DNA from: JAAYRQ01 sp035647815
GTDB taxonomy: Bacteria; Bacillota; Syntrophomonadia; Syntrophomonadales; Syntrophomonadaceae
NCBI GenBank assembly: GCA_035647815.1
Contig: DASRMR010000028.1
Coordinates: forward strand, 1 to 64,000
Direction: 5' to 3'
Length of the DNA stretch: 64,000 nt
Shown here: positions 35,175 to 44,933 of the stretch, in pieces
Layout: every line of letters starts with the position of its first letter
Numbering within the stretch: the stretch's first letter is position 1
Position numbers and translations under genes: made by a program
Notes under the pieces: generated by a model
Told to the model about the DNA's origin: nothing
What the model saw: only the letters and a program-made list of their open reading frames with translations
The model's database searches: none

Positions 35175-35879
35175 TTACCTCCCATTAATCTGCACCAATA
35201 TTAATGTTATGTTATCATAACCACCTTTAGTTAGAGCAGCTTGGATTAAATTTTGTCCAGTTATTTTTGTCTCATCATTTTTAGTAATAATAGTAAGTAA
35301 TTCCTGATCACTTAACATGTCACTTAAACCATCAGTACATAATAAAATAGTGTCATCTTTATACAAGTCCATAGTAATGTTATCAATCTCTATATCTTTA
35401 CTTATCCCTAGGGCGCGAGTGAGCACATGATTAAAAGATTTTTGCTTGCTTTTAATCATGCCACTTTTGGCCATTTCTTCCGCTAATGTATGATCTTTAG
35501 TAATTTGTGTTATTTCATCTTTGCGAATTAGATATAGTCGACTATCACCGACATGGCATATATCTAAGCGCATATTATCGATTTTAGCTATAGTAATAGT
35601 AGTACCCATTTCATGCCAGTCAAGATTATCATGACCGCCTTGCCAAATTTTTAGATTTGCCTTTTCAATTGCTCGGTTTAAAAATTCTACACTAACATGA
35701 TGACCATCTTCAAGCTCTTTTTCTATAGTTTGGATAGCCATATTTGAGGCAATATTCCCACCCTTGTGCCCCCCCATGCCATCACAAACCACGAATATGT
35801 TTTCTACATTTCGTATTAGAAAAGCATCTTCATTTCGTTTGCGTTTTAAACCTGTATCTGACAAACCTATTGTTTTCAT
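35175..35879 (-). CDS. PPM-family serine/threonine phosphatase
   Basis: This 234-residue PP2C-type phosphatase of the Stp/PrpC group has metal-binding aspartates in RNEDAFLI, VVCDGMGGHKGG, LLCTDGLSDML and GGYDNITLILV. It removes phosphates placed by the neighbouring PASTA kinase, the usual partner, from which it is separated by five bases. The ATG follows GGGGAAG. Confidence 0.95.
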   Translation of the reverse strand: MKTIGLSDTGLKRKRNEDAFLIRNVENIFVVCDGMGGHKGGNIASNMAIQTIEKELEDGHHVSVEFLNRAIEKANLKIWQGGHDNLDWHEMGTTITIAKIDNMRLDICHVGDSRLYLIRKDEITQITKDHTLAEEMAKSGMIKSKQKSFNHVLTRALGISKDIEIDNITMDLYKDDTILLCTDGLSDMLSDQELLTIITKNDETKITGQNLIQAALTKGGYDNITLILVQINGR

Positions 35880-35910
35880 AAATGCCCACTTCCCCTACAA
35901 CTATGCTTTT

Positions 35911-36981
35911 TTAAGGTTCTTTTTTTACTGCGAGCTGCCCACAAGCAGCATCTATATCTATCCCTTTTTCCTCACGAATAGTTACATTAACCCCTTCATT
36001 TATTAACCAATTATAAAATAATCTTACTTTTCTATCAGAAGGCCTTTTAAAGGGGAGTCCCTCAACTTCATTATAAGGAATCAAGTTTATATTAGCTAGC
36101 AAAGGTTTTACAAGTAAAGCTAAATTATAAGCGTCTATTTTACTTATATTTACATCATCTAATAAAATGTATTCAAATGTTACCCTACGATTAGTTTTAT
36201 TAATATACATTTTTACTGCTTCAATTAGCTTTTCGATAGGATATTTACGATTTAAAGGTACTAGTTTGTCACGTAATGAATTACTACTAGCATGTAGGGA
36301 AATCGCTAAAGTTACTTGCAAATCTTCTTCAGCAAGTTTGTTTATCCCCCCAACATCACCTGCAGTAGATATAGTTATATGTCTTTGTCCGATATTAATA
36401 CCTTTTTTATCATTTATCATACAAATAGATTCAATCATTTCATTATAATTTAACATAGGTTCTCCCATTCCCATGTACACTATATTGGTTATGGGATCTT
36501 GGTCACCATTTTTTAACTTTTTCGCCAGCTCTCTAGATGAACTTAAAACTTGCCCGACTATTTCATAAGAACTTAGATTCCTCTGAAAACCACCTTGCCC
36601 AGTAGCACAAAAACTACAACCTATAGGACATCCTACCTGAGTAGAAAGACATAATGAATATTTGGTGTCTTTATCCGAACTTTGAGGAATTACTACTGTT
36701 TCAACTCTCTTTTTATCCTTAAATTCCACTAAATATTTACGAGTACCATCTTTAGAGACTCTTTGCTTTAATATTCGAGGAATTGATACTGCCGCTATTT
36801 CGCTAAGTTGATATCTTAAATCCTTAGGCAAATCGCTCATTTCATAAAAAGAATTTTCCTTTTTTTTATATATCCATTTAAATAATTGGTTAGCTCTAAA
36901 CCGTGGTTGGCCAATAGACAAAACGAATTCTTCTAACTCCTTTAGCTTTAAGCCTAGTAACTCTACTTTTGGTTGCTCCAT
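35911..36981 (-). CDS. rlmN: 23S rRNA (A2503-C2) methyltransferase RlmN
   Basis: This 356-residue radical SAM enzyme has the cluster motif CPIGCSFCATGQGG (CxxxCxxC), GMGEPMLNY, and the C-terminal catalytic cysteine in DIDAACGQL. It methylates A2503 of 23S rRNA (and tRNA in some species). An N-terminal accessory domain (about 1-95) is present. It starts three bases after the rsmB stop codon with AGGATG as a weak RBS. It belongs to the rsmB-rlmN-stp-prkC run. Confidence 0.96.
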   Translation of the reverse strand: MEQPKVELLGLKLKELEEFVLSIGQPRFRANQLFKWIYKKKENSFYEMSDLPKDLRYQLSEIAAVSIPRILKQRVSKDGTRKYLVEFKDKKRVETVVIPQSSDKDTKYSLCLSTQVGCPIGCSFCATGQGGFQRNLSSYEIVGQVLSSSRELAKKLKNGDQDPITNIVYMGMGEPMLNYNEMIESICMINDKKGINIGQRHITISTAGDVGGINKLAEEDLQVTLAISLHASSNSLRDKLVPLNRKYPIEKLIEAVKMYINKTNRRVTFEYILLDDVNISKIDAYNLALLVKPLLANINLIPYNEVEGLPFKRPSDRKVRLFYNWLINEGVNVTIREEKGIDIDAACGQLAVKKEP

Positions 36982-36983
36982 TT

Positions 36984-38363
36984 CTAGCTAGCATCCTTCC
37001 TTTTTAATAGTGCATAAAACATACCATCTGTCTGGTATCGACCAGGCAGAATTGTTAACATTCCAGCATCAGCCTGATTTTGATCTTGATCATCAAGGGG
37101 GAAATGTTTAATTCTATCCTTAAATCCAACTAGTTCAAAGTCGTTAAAATTACGGACAAAATCTTCCACTATAAACTCATTCTCAGCCTTGTTCATAGTA
37201 CAAGTAGCATACAAAATATATCCTCCTACTTTGACTATTTGTCCCGCTTTTATTAATAGCTCTTTTTGCAAATTATATAAATCGCTTAAATCCTCGCTAT
37301 TCTTATTCCACCTTAAATCGGAGCGTCGATTTAAAACTCCTAAGCCCGAACACGGTACATCTAATAAGACCATATCGGCAGCAAGCTCTGAATCTATATC
37401 TAGTGCATTCTTTAGATGAGGAATTATTATATTTATACCTAAACGTTTTGCATTATTATTTAGAAGAGATATTTTTTGCTTATATATATCGAAACAATAA
37501 ATTTCCCCTTGATTACCCATCATTTCTGCCAAATTAGTCGCTTTACCTCCAACCCCGCTACATAAATCATAAATACTGTCATATGCCCTAGGTTGCAAAA
37601 TTGAGACAGCTAACATAGAGGCCACATTCTGAATATAAAAATGACCTTTTTCATAAGCTTTGGTATTATCTAAGGAAACACTCAATTTATTAACATTAAT
37701 AGCCTCGGGTGATAATTCGTTTATTTCAGATAAAACACCTTCTTCGTTCAATTCGCGAATTAATTCCTCCCGACTAGTTTTCAGTATATTTACACGCAAA
37801 TGCAATTCTGGCCTTAGGTTATTATATTGTAAAATCTGTTCACAAATTGTTAAGCCATAATCATTTAATAACATCTCAACTAACCATCTAGGGTGCGAAT
37901 AATAAACCGAAAGATAATCGATGGAATCTTTCTTCGGGTAAGTGATATTATCGATATTTCTAATCAAATTCCTTAAAACTCCATTGACAAGACCACTCAA
38001 ATTGCGATTAGTTTTTTTTCTAGCTAGATCTACAGCATCATTTACACTAGCATAATTGGGAATTCTGTCCATAAATAATATTTGGTATACTGTCATACGT
38101 AAAATCGTCTTAATCCAAGGGTTTAATTTATCAATGTTTTTAGTCAGAAAAAGATTAAGCACCCAATCTAGGTGCTTTAACATACGAATAGTACCATTAA
38201 CAATTTCTGTGGTTAAATTTTTATCAATTTGACTTAACTTAGAATCTCTCAAGCCTTTTTCTAAGGCTAGGTTAGAATATGCCTTCTGTTCTGTGACATC
38301 ATGAATTATAGACATAGAGAGTTTTCTAACCTGATTAATTGTCTTTAATTGTTCTGATTCCAT
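36984..38363 (-). CDS. rsmB: 16S rRNA (C967-C5) methyltransferase RsmB
   Basis: This 459-residue enzyme has an N-terminal NusB-like RNA-binding domain (about 15-145) and a C-terminal SAM-dependent methyltransferase. The catalytic cysteines are in DVPCSGLGVL and YATCTMNKAENE, and SAM binding is at DLCSGVGGKATNLAE. It methylates C967 of 16S rRNA. The ATG follows TGAGGTAG. It lies between the YugP-like protease and rlmN, a very common Firmicutes order. Confidence 0.96.
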   Translation of the reverse strand: MESEQLKTINQVRKLSMSIIHDVTEQKAYSNLALEKGLRDSKLSQIDKNLTTEIVNGTIRMLKHLDWVLNLFLTKNIDKLNPWIKTILRMTVYQILFMDRIPNYASVNDAVDLARKKTNRNLSGLVNGVLRNLIRNIDNITYPKKDSIDYLSVYYSHPRWLVEMLLNDYGLTICEQILQYNNLRPELHLRVNILKTSREELIRELNEEGVLSEINELSPEAINVNKLSVSLDNTKAYEKGHFYIQNVASMLAVSILQPRAYDSIYDLCSGVGGKATNLAEMMGNQGEIYCFDIYKQKISLLNNNAKRLGINIIIPHLKNALDIDSELAADMVLLDVPCSGLGVLNRRSDLRWNKNSEDLSDLYNLQKELLIKAGQIVKVGGYILYATCTMNKAENEFIVEDFVRNFNDFELVGFKDRIKHFPLDDQDQNQADAGMLTILPGRYQTDGMFYALLKRKDAS

Positions 38364-38378
38364 TTATCTACCTCATTA

Positions 38379-39050
38379 TTAATCACTACTACCCATAAAT
38401 ATCATCACATAGTAAAGTAAGCTGGCAATCGCAGATAATGTAGCTGCAATATAAGTTAAGGCAGCCGCACTTAAAACCTTGTTTACCATAGGAACCTCTT
38501 GGTTACTAATTATACCCGTTTCACTTAATTGCACAACAGCACGGCGAGATGCATTTATTTCTACTGGCAGTGTTACTAAATGAAATAGAACTACAGCCGA
38601 GAAAAGAATAATACCTGCTAAAATTAAATTCGCATTATACAAAATAAAACCTAATAATAGTATAGGAAAAGATGCACCAGATGCAAAGTTAGTAAGTGGT
38701 ACTAATTTGTGTCTTAGTTCTAATGGCCCATATTCTTGACTATGTTGTATGGCATGACCAACTTCATGAGCAGCTACACCTATTGCTGCTATCGAATTAC
38801 TCCCATAAACTGTTTCAGATAACCTTACAGTTTGTGTAGTAGGGTCATAATGATCAGTTAAACTGCCTTTTACTGGTTCAACATTAACATTACCTAGTCC
38901 ATTGCGTCGCAAAATGGCGCTAGCTACATCTGCACCAGTTACACCTTTCATCGCTCTTATATTAGAATACTTTTTAAAAGTAGACTTAACTTTAATCTGG
39001 GCATAAATAGACAATATAATTGCTGGTAATATAAAAACTATAAAACTCAC
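38379..39050 (-). CDS. Membrane zinc metallopeptidase (YugP family)
   Basis: This membrane protease of about 223 residues (PF04298) has an N-terminal span, the zinc motif AAHEVGHAIQH, and two or three further spans (about 125-165 and 200-220). The substrate in the family is unknown. Start placed at GTG 39050, which follows AAAGGAGG by eight bases and gives SFIVFILPAIILSIYAQIK, the usual family start; the longer frame reads back into the DUF116 gene, whose stop lies one base before this start. Confidence 0.9.
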   Translation of the reverse strand: MSFIVFILPAIILSIYAQIKVKSTFKKYSNIRAMKGVTGADVASAILRRNGLGNVNVEPVKGSLTDHYDPTTQTVRLSETVYGSNSIAAIGVAAHEVGHAIQHSQEYGPLELRHKLVPLTNFASGASFPILLLGFILYNANLILAGIILFSAVVLFHLVTLPVEINASRRAVVQLSETGIISNQEVPMVNKVLSAAALTYIAATLSAIASLLYYVMIFMGSSD

Positions 39051-39051
39051 T

Positions 39052-39807
39052 TTAAAAGCCTCCTTTAGACATGGTTTGCAAAGCTTCATAAACATCACTA
39101 ACTTCTACATCAGTATTATAACAAGGACCATTAGGTCGAATATTCAATACTCCTAAAACTGGAATTGTCCCTATATCATGGATACCCATAGATAAATCCC
39201 TTTCACATGCAACCGCTATTACTCCTCGTGGCCTTGTTTCTAATATGTACTTACGAGCTAAAGTCCCACCACTAGCTACCTTAATTACTGCATTAAACTC
39301 TTCTGCTAACTCTTTTAATTCGCCAATTTTACACTTACCACAACTCTTACAATTATTTATGTCATTAGTTATCTTAATAGAACACTCAGAGTTTTGTAAA
39401 CAATGTGGTAACAAAATCATAATTTTATTACTAGGGATATATAAATCTTTAGTTTTAGTTAAATAATTATTAACTTCAATATAAGATCTTAATATCTTTT
39501 CTTTTTTTATTCCTACTAATTTTCCAGTAAAAAGTGTTAGTGGAAAAAGTAAATCATTAGCTAAGTAAGTTATGTTTTCAAGTGAAGGAATAGCTTCAGA
39601 TCTTATAATCATTATAATTATAGATAATATACCTATACCTAATATGCCGAAAATAATTATTGCTAATGCAACCATAATAACTAGTATTATTTGGCTTATT
39701 ATTATATCACGATTAATTAAGAGATACCATATCGATCCTATTAAAGCTAAGGCAAATAATAAACTACCTGCTAATAAACCTACATAAATCCGCTTTTTAC
39801 TTTCCAA
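39052..39807 (-). CDS. DUF116 membrane protein with cysteine cluster
   Basis: This 251-residue protein has two N-terminal membrane spans (about 9-30 and 37-67), then a cytosolic domain typical of DUF116. It shows LLPHCLQNSECSIK and a CKSCGKCKIGEL cysteine group able to bind metal or an Fe-S cluster, and a late VACERDLSMGI segment. No biochemical role is established. It starts with TTG after AGGGG, and its position between fmt and the zinc metallopeptidase is conserved in Clostridia. Confidence 0.9.
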   Translation of the reverse strand: MESKKRIYVGLLAGSLLFALALIGSIWYLLINRDIIISQIILVIMVALAIIIFGILGIGILSIIIMIIRSEAIPSLENITYLANDLLFPLTLFTGKLVGIKKEKILRSYIEVNNYLTKTKDLYIPSNKIMILLPHCLQNSECSIKITNDINNCKSCGKCKIGELKELAEEFNAVIKVASGGTLARKYILETRPRGVIAVACERDLSMGIHDIGTIPVLGVLNIRPNGPCYNTDVEVSDVYEALQTMSKGGF

Positions 39808-39818
39808 TTTGTAAACCC

Positions 39819-40751
39819 CTAACTATCTAATAGAGACCCTTTCTCTAGTGAAAAACCTTGTAAAAAATCTCGTGCACTCATTCTTCTTTTACCTTCCCTT
39901 TGAACTTCTGTAATTAGAAGTCTTCCCTGCTTAGTCTGAACTGTGAACTTATCACGGTCAGTATCTATAACAACACCTGGCTGCCCAGTTTGATTTTCAT
40001 CTACTAAGATAGTTTTATGAATTTTTACTTTAACTCCATTAATAATAGTAAAGGCCGCTGGTTCTGGATTTAATCCTCTTACTTGATTGTGAATATGTTC
40101 TGCTGTATTATTCCAGTCAATTTTTTCATCTTCACGCGTAATCATCGGTGCATAAGTGGCTTTTTCATCATTTTGTTTACGTTGTGGCATAGAACCACTT
40201 TCAATTGTCCTTATAGTATCAATCAATAGTTCCGCACCTGCAGCAGCTAGTTTTTTTTCATATTCACCATGATTGATATCGTTATTTATAGGAATAGGTA
40301 CTTGCATAATAATATCACCCGTATCTAGTCCCTCTTCCATAAACATAGTAGTTACTCCTGAAACCTTTTTCCCATCCATGATAACTCTTTGTATTGGAGC
40401 TGCCCCTCTATACTCGGGAAGTAATGAAGCATGCAGATTAATACAGCCATAACGAGGATAATCTAGAATTTCTGTAGGTATAATTTGTCCGTAAGAAACA
40501 ACTACAATCAAATCTGGTTCCAAATCTAAGATGTAGTTAATAGTATCTGGATCCTTAACTCTTTGAGGCTGAAAAACTTCAAGATTATATTCTTCAGCAA
40601 TTTCTTTGACTGGTGTTGGCTGCATCTTTTTCCCCCTACCCCTTGGTCTGTCTGGTTGGGTTACAACACTAACAATAGTAAAATTGTTATTAATGAGCTT
40701 TTTTAAGCTAGGTACAGCAAACACCGAAGTGCCCATAAATATTATTCTCAC
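39819..40751 (-). CDS. fmt: Methionyl-tRNA formyltransferase
   Basis: This enzyme of about 310 residues formylates initiator Met-tRNA using 10-formyl-tetrahydrofolate. It has FMGTSVFAVPSL at the start, NLHASLLPEYRGAAPI with the catalytic Asn/His, and MEEGLDTGDII; the C-terminal tRNA-binding domain spans about 205-310. I place the start at GTG 40751, seven bases after GGAGG; an ATG two codons earlier touches that site and overlaps the def stop (ATGA), so either is possible. It acts with def, its upstream neighbour. Confidence 0.96.
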   Translation of the reverse strand: MRIIFMGTSVFAVPSLKKLINNNFTIVSVVTQPDRPRGRGKKMQPTPVKEIAEEYNLEVFQPQRVKDPDTINYILDLEPDLIVVVSYGQIIPTEILDYPRYGCINLHASLLPEYRGAAPIQRVIMDGKKVSGVTTMFMEEGLDTGDIIMQVPIPINNDINHGEYEKKLAAAGAELLIDTIRTIESGSMPQRKQNDEKATYAPMITREDEKIDWNNTAEHIHNQVRGLNPEPAAFTIINGVKVKIHKTILVDENQTGQPGVVIDTDRDKFTVQTKQGRLLITEVQREGKRRMSARDFLQGFSLEKGSLLDS

Positions 40752-40753
40752 TA

Positions 40754-41224
40754 TCATTCCTCCAGTCTATTATCTTCATTTACAACTTCTTCTATTTTAT
40801 CAATAAACAATATGCCATCTAGGTGGTCTATCTCATGTTGCAGTGCCCTAGCCAACAAATCAGTACCTGCTATGCTTATTTCTTCTCCATCTCGATTCAT
40901 AGCTTTAACAGTTACATTTTTTGACCTGTTTACATTTCCCACAACTCCCGGAACACTCAAACAGCCTTCTTGACCAAGTTGTTCACCATCTGCACTTATA
41001 ATTAATGGATTAATTAACTCATAATAATCTTCCCCAGTATCAACGACTACAACCCTTTTAGATACACCTATTTGCGGAGCCGCTAATCCTACTCCATCAA
41101 ATGCATACATAGTATCTTTCATGTTATCTAAAAGCCGTAGAACTCCAGCATTTACCTTCTTAACTGGTTTAGCTTTTTGGCGTAATATATCATTTGGCAC
41201 TGTAATCACTTTATAAACTGACAT
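40754..41224 (-). CDS. def: Peptide deformylase
   Basis: This 156-residue metalloenzyme removes the N-formyl group from new proteins. The three motifs are intact: GVGLAAPQIG, EGCLSVPG and QHEIDHLDG (Cys and two His bind the metal, Glu is catalytic). ATG after GAGGGGGAG. It stands between priA and fmt as in most Firmicutes. Confidence 0.97.
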   Translation of the reverse strand: MSVYKVITVPNDILRQKAKPVKKVNAGVLRLLDNMKDTMYAFDGVGLAAPQIGVSKRVVVVDTGEDYYELINPLIISADGEQLGQEGCLSVPGVVGNVNRSKNVTVKAMNRDGEEISIAGTDLLARALQHEIDHLDGILFIDKIEEVVNEDNRLEE

Positions 41225-41236
41225 ATCTCCCCCTCC

Positions 41237-43612
41237 TCACATCATGGTATTAGGATTTATATCTTGATCTATTTTACCATTGGGAAATCTCACTTCATTC
41301 ATAATGAAGTATCTTACACTTTGTAATAATAACATATTATTGCTTTTTACGATTATCTGATACCTATATTTGTTACTTATCTTTTGCACTGGGCATGGAG
41401 CTGGACCTAGTATTTGGATATAATCCTCTTTTGCATCTATAGCCTCGTTTATAAGTTCTGCAATCACCCCCGCTTTTTTCATCACTTTATTCTCATTACT
41501 AGATGATACCACAATTCGTAAAAGGCTTGAAAAGGGTGGATAATTTAAGATCTTTCTTTGTTTTATCTCTTCAAAGTAAAATCGCACATAATCTTGTTGT
41601 GCTGCCCATTGGACTACCTGATTATCTGGGCTGTAAGTCTGTATTATCACTTCCCCAGGTTTGTCCCCTCTACCTGCTCTTCCAGCAGCCTGAACAATAA
41701 GTTGGAAAGTCCTCTCTGTAGCTCTGTAATCTGGCAATGCCAACATACTGTCTGCGTCAATTATACCTACTAAAGAAACATTAGGAAAGTCTAAACCCTT
41801 AGCTACCATTTGTGTGCCAATTAAAATATCAATTTCTTTATTCTTCATCTTTCTTAATAACTCCTGTTGTAAACCTTTACGACTTACATCAAGATCAAGT
41901 CTCTCCACTCGTGCAGTAGGAAAAAGTTTACGAACCTCTTCTTCTACCCTTTGGGTTCCAGTTCCAACTTGTTGAAGATAATTACTTTTACAGCTTGGAC
42001 AATTCATCAATAAATCCATATTAAAATTACAATAATGACAAATATTTGTGTTTAGGCTTTTATGATATGTTACTCCAACCGAACAATGTGGACAATTAAG
42101 TACCTTCCCACATTGACGACATACTGTAATGGGCGAATAACCACGTCGGTTGATAAATAAAATTGTTTGTTCTTTATTTATTAAGTTTTCAGTAATCTTG
42201 TTTTTTAGATGGCCAGATATAATACTTCTATTTCCACCTGCCAAATTGCTTTTTAGATCTTCAATCTTAATTTGTGGAAGTTTAGCTGTACCAATCCTAT
42301 TTTTCAAAGTCAACATTGATACTTCATTACCTTGAACCTTATAGAATAGGCCTAAAGAAGGAGTAGCACTCCCGTATAAAATAACTGCTCCATTGTACAA
42401 GGCCCTTTCCCGTGCTACTTCACGGGCATCATATTTAGGTGTTTCTTCCTGTTTATAAGTAGTTTCTTGTTCCTCATCAATTATTATTAGGCCAATATTA
42501 GTTATGGGAGCAAATACTGCCGAACGAGTGCCTAAAACAAAATTAACATCACCATTGCTAATTTTCTCCCATTCTTCAAGTCTCTCACCATTAGACATAT
42601 TACTGTGTAAAATAGCGATATTATTTATTCGTTGCGAAATTACCTCCACTAAGTGACGAGTCAATGCAATTTCCGGAATTAGCATCAGAACATTTTGACC
42701 TTGACTAATACAATACTGTGCCGAATTTATATATACTTCGGTCTTACCACTACCAGTCACCCCAAAAAGTAAAAATTCTTTTCTTCCTTTACCTAAAGCA
42801 TTATTAATAGTTTCTATAGCTTCGATTTGTTCCTCAGTAGGTGAGATATTGCCATCAGAAAAACTCGTTGGAATAAGCTCTTTAATTATTAGACCTTTAT
42901 TAATTAGCCCAGCAATTGATGACTTACTAAAGTTTTTATCTAACCATTCACAAGCAACACTATCCTTTAGTAATAATTTCAAGATCTCTGCTTGTCTAGG
43001 TGCTCTTCTTTCTAGTTTTTCTAGATTAATATCATCAGATTTTACTGCTAATTTATAAATATATCCTAAAGTTTGGCTAGGTTTTTTAGTATATTTATTA
43101 ATAATTCTTATAAGCCCGAGTAAAGCCAAATAATCTAGGTCTTCTTTCGTAATATACTGCTTACTTTGTGATAAATTCATTTCCTTGTCTTTTTCAAGTT
43201 TGGTGAAAAAAGAAAGATATTTTTTAAATTCTGGATTAATTTTATATTCTTCTAGTGAGACTAATGGAATTATAACTTGTGCTTTAGTCTTAGTAATAGC
43301 TTTAGGTACCATAGCATTTAGCACTATCGAGATTGGACACAAATAATTATCCGCCATCCAATAAGCCAATTTAAGCAGTTCTTGGTTTATAACCGGCCTA
43401 GAATCCAAAACATGAACTATATCTTTTACATCTGAGATATTAGAATCATTTTTAAATGATACTACATATGCTTCTATGTTTTGCCCACCAAACTCAACTA
43501 AAACTCTTTTCCCCAATGCCACATCTGCCTTTAAAGCTTCCGGGATAGCATAAGTAAAACTTCTATTTAAGTTAGTTGATGGTATATTTATTAAAACATC
43601 AGCATAATCCAA
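41237..43612 (-). CDS. priA: Primosomal helicase PriA
   Basis: This 791-residue replication-restart helicase has an N-terminal DNA-binding domain (about 1-110), Walker A GVTGSGKTEVY, the DEEQ box IIIDEEQETTYKQ, and eight cysteines for two zinc ions (CRQCGKVLNCPHC ... CHYC ... CPSC). It also has the motif V/VI segment GTQMVAKGLDFPNV and QAAGRAGRGDKPG. It loads the replisome at stalled forks. The start is TTG after AGGGAG. A terminator separates it from metK, so it probably begins the priA-def-fmt unit. Confidence 0.96.
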   Translation of the reverse strand: MDYADVLINIPSTNLNRSFTYAIPEALKADVALGKRVLVEFGGQNIEAYVVSFKNDSNISDVKDIVHVLDSRPVINQELLKLAYWMADNYLCPISIVLNAMVPKAITKTKAQVIIPLVSLEEYKINPEFKKYLSFFTKLEKDKEMNLSQSKQYITKEDLDYLALLGLIRIINKYTKKPSQTLGYIYKLAVKSDDINLEKLERRAPRQAEILKLLLKDSVACEWLDKNFSKSSIAGLINKGLIIKELIPTSFSDGNISPTEEQIEAIETINNALGKGRKEFLLFGVTGSGKTEVYINSAQYCISQGQNVLMLIPEIALTRHLVEVISQRINNIAILHSNMSNGERLEEWEKISNGDVNFVLGTRSAVFAPITNIGLIIIDEEQETTYKQEETPKYDAREVARERALYNGAVILYGSATPSLGLFYKVQGNEVSMLTLKNRIGTAKLPQIKIEDLKSNLAGGNRSIISGHLKNKITENLINKEQTILFINRRGYSPITVCRQCGKVLNCPHCSVGVTYHKSLNTNICHYCNFNMDLLMNCPSCKSNYLQQVGTGTQRVEEEVRKLFPTARVERLDLDVSRKGLQQELLRKMKNKEIDILIGTQMVAKGLDFPNVSLVGIIDADSMLALPDYRATERTFQLIVQAAGRAGRGDKPGEVIIQTYSPDNQVVQWAAQQDYVRFYFEEIKQRKILNYPPFSSLLRIVVSSSNENKVMKKAGVIAELINEAIDAKEDYIQILGPAPCPVQKISNKYRYQIIVKSNNMLLLQSVRYFIMNEVRFPNGKIDQDINPNTMM

Positions 43613-43633
43613 TTTAAAATCTCCCTATAAATA

Positions 43634-43665
43634 AACACAAGGCGAGATTAGACCCACCTTGTGTT
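43634..43665 (-). terminator. Terminator after metK
   Basis: AACACAAGG (43634-43642) pairs with CCTTGTGTT (43657-43665); on the minus strand it is followed by TATTTAT. It lies between metK and priA. Confidence 0.7.
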
Positions 43666-43721
43666 GTAATAACTTATGTATTCGACCTCATTTTTCTTAA
43701 TATTATAAGCTTGAACCCATC

Positions 43722-44912
43722 TTATAGTCCAGCTTGTTGCCTGATAGATTCTGCTTTATCAATATTTTCCCATATAAAATCAGCATCTTCACGACCGAAG
43801 TGTCCATATGCTGCGGTCTTTTTATAAATTGGTCTACGTAATTGTAAATAATCTATAATTGCTCCGGGACGAAGATCGAAATTGTTCTCAACTAGCTCTT
43901 CTATCTTTTCTTCAGATATCTTATTCGTTCCAAAAGTTTCTACCCTCACAGATACTGGATATGCTATACCTATTGCATATGCAAGTTGTATTTCACAACG
44001 ATCTGCAACTCCAGCAGCAACTAAGTTTTTAGCTACATATCTAGCTGCATAAGCAGCAGAACGGTCTACTTTGGTAGGATCTTTTCCGGAAAATGCACCT
44101 CCACCATGTCTAGCTGTGCCGCCATAAGTGTCGACTATTATCTTTCTTCCGGTCAAGCCACAATCACCTTGAGGCCCACCAATTACAAATCTGCCCGTTG
44201 GATTTATATAATATTTCGTATCAGCATCTAGCATATTTGTTGGAATTATAGGTTTGATTACATGTTCAATTATTTCTTTCTCAATTGTTGCCAAATCAAC
44301 TTCGGGATGATGCTGAGTTGAAACTACAACAGTATCAATCCTGATAGGAGTATTACCTTCATATTCTACTGTTACCTGAGTTTTCCCATCTGGTCTTAAA
44401 AAAGGAATAAGTCCATTTTTACGTACCTCAGTTAATTTATAAGCCATTTTATTAGCTAATAAAATGGGCATAGGCATTAATTCTGATGTTTCATTACTAG
44501 CGTAACCGAACATCATACCCTGATCGCCTGCTCCTACAACCTCTATATCGACATCATTCATCTCACCTTGCTTAGCTTCATGTGCTTTATCTACACCTAG
44601 AGCTATATCAGTTGATTGTTCATCAAGAGCAGTTAATACTGCACATGTTTCACTATCAAACCCATATTCAGCATTTGTATATCCAATTTCTAAAATGGTA
44701 TTACGGACTATCTTGGGAATATCCACATAACAATCAGTGCTAATTTCCCCGGCTACCAGAACTAAACCAGTACTAACCATAGTTTCAGCAGCTACCCTTG
44801 CATAAGGATCCTGAGCATAAATTGCGTCTAAAATTGCATCTGAAATTTGATCTGCAATCTTATCTGGATGCCCTTCTGTAACTGATTCTGAAGTAAATAG
44901 ATTTCTTGCCAA
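43722..44912 (-). CDS. metK: S-adenosylmethionine synthetase
   Basis: This enzyme of about 396 residues makes SAM from methionine and ATP. It has FTSESVTEGHPDKIADQISDA, GAGDQGMMFGYA, the GGGAFSGKDPTKVDRSAAY phosphate loop and FVIGGPQGDCGLTGRK. The longer frame starts with an ATG that abuts AAGGAG; the TTG at 44912, nine bases after it, is the better start and gives ARNLFTSESV. No S-box riboswitch precedes it; only about 20 bases separate it from coaBC. Confidence 0.97.
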   Translation of the reverse strand: MARNLFTSESVTEGHPDKIADQISDAILDAIYAQDPYARVAAETMVSTGLVLVAGEISTDCYVDIPKIVRNTILEIGYTNAEYGFDSETCAVLTALDEQSTDIALGVDKAHEAKQGEMNDVDIEVVGAGDQGMMFGYASNETSELMPMPILLANKMAYKLTEVRKNGLIPFLRPDGKTQVTVEYEGNTPIRIDTVVVSTQHHPEVDLATIEKEIIEHVIKPIIPTNMLDADTKYYINPTGRFVIGGPQGDCGLTGRKIIVDTYGGTARHGGGAFSGKDPTKVDRSAAYAARYVAKNLVAAGVADRCEIQLAYAIGIAYPVSVRVETFGTNKISEEKIEELVENNFDLRPGAIIDYLQLRRPIYKKTAAYGHFGREDADFIWENIDKAESIRQQAGL

Positions 44913-44933
44913 CCCCTTCATCTCCTTATAAGT

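Noticed and set aside
44913..44933. SAM riboswitch before metK
   Set aside because: There are only about 20 bases between coaBC and metK.
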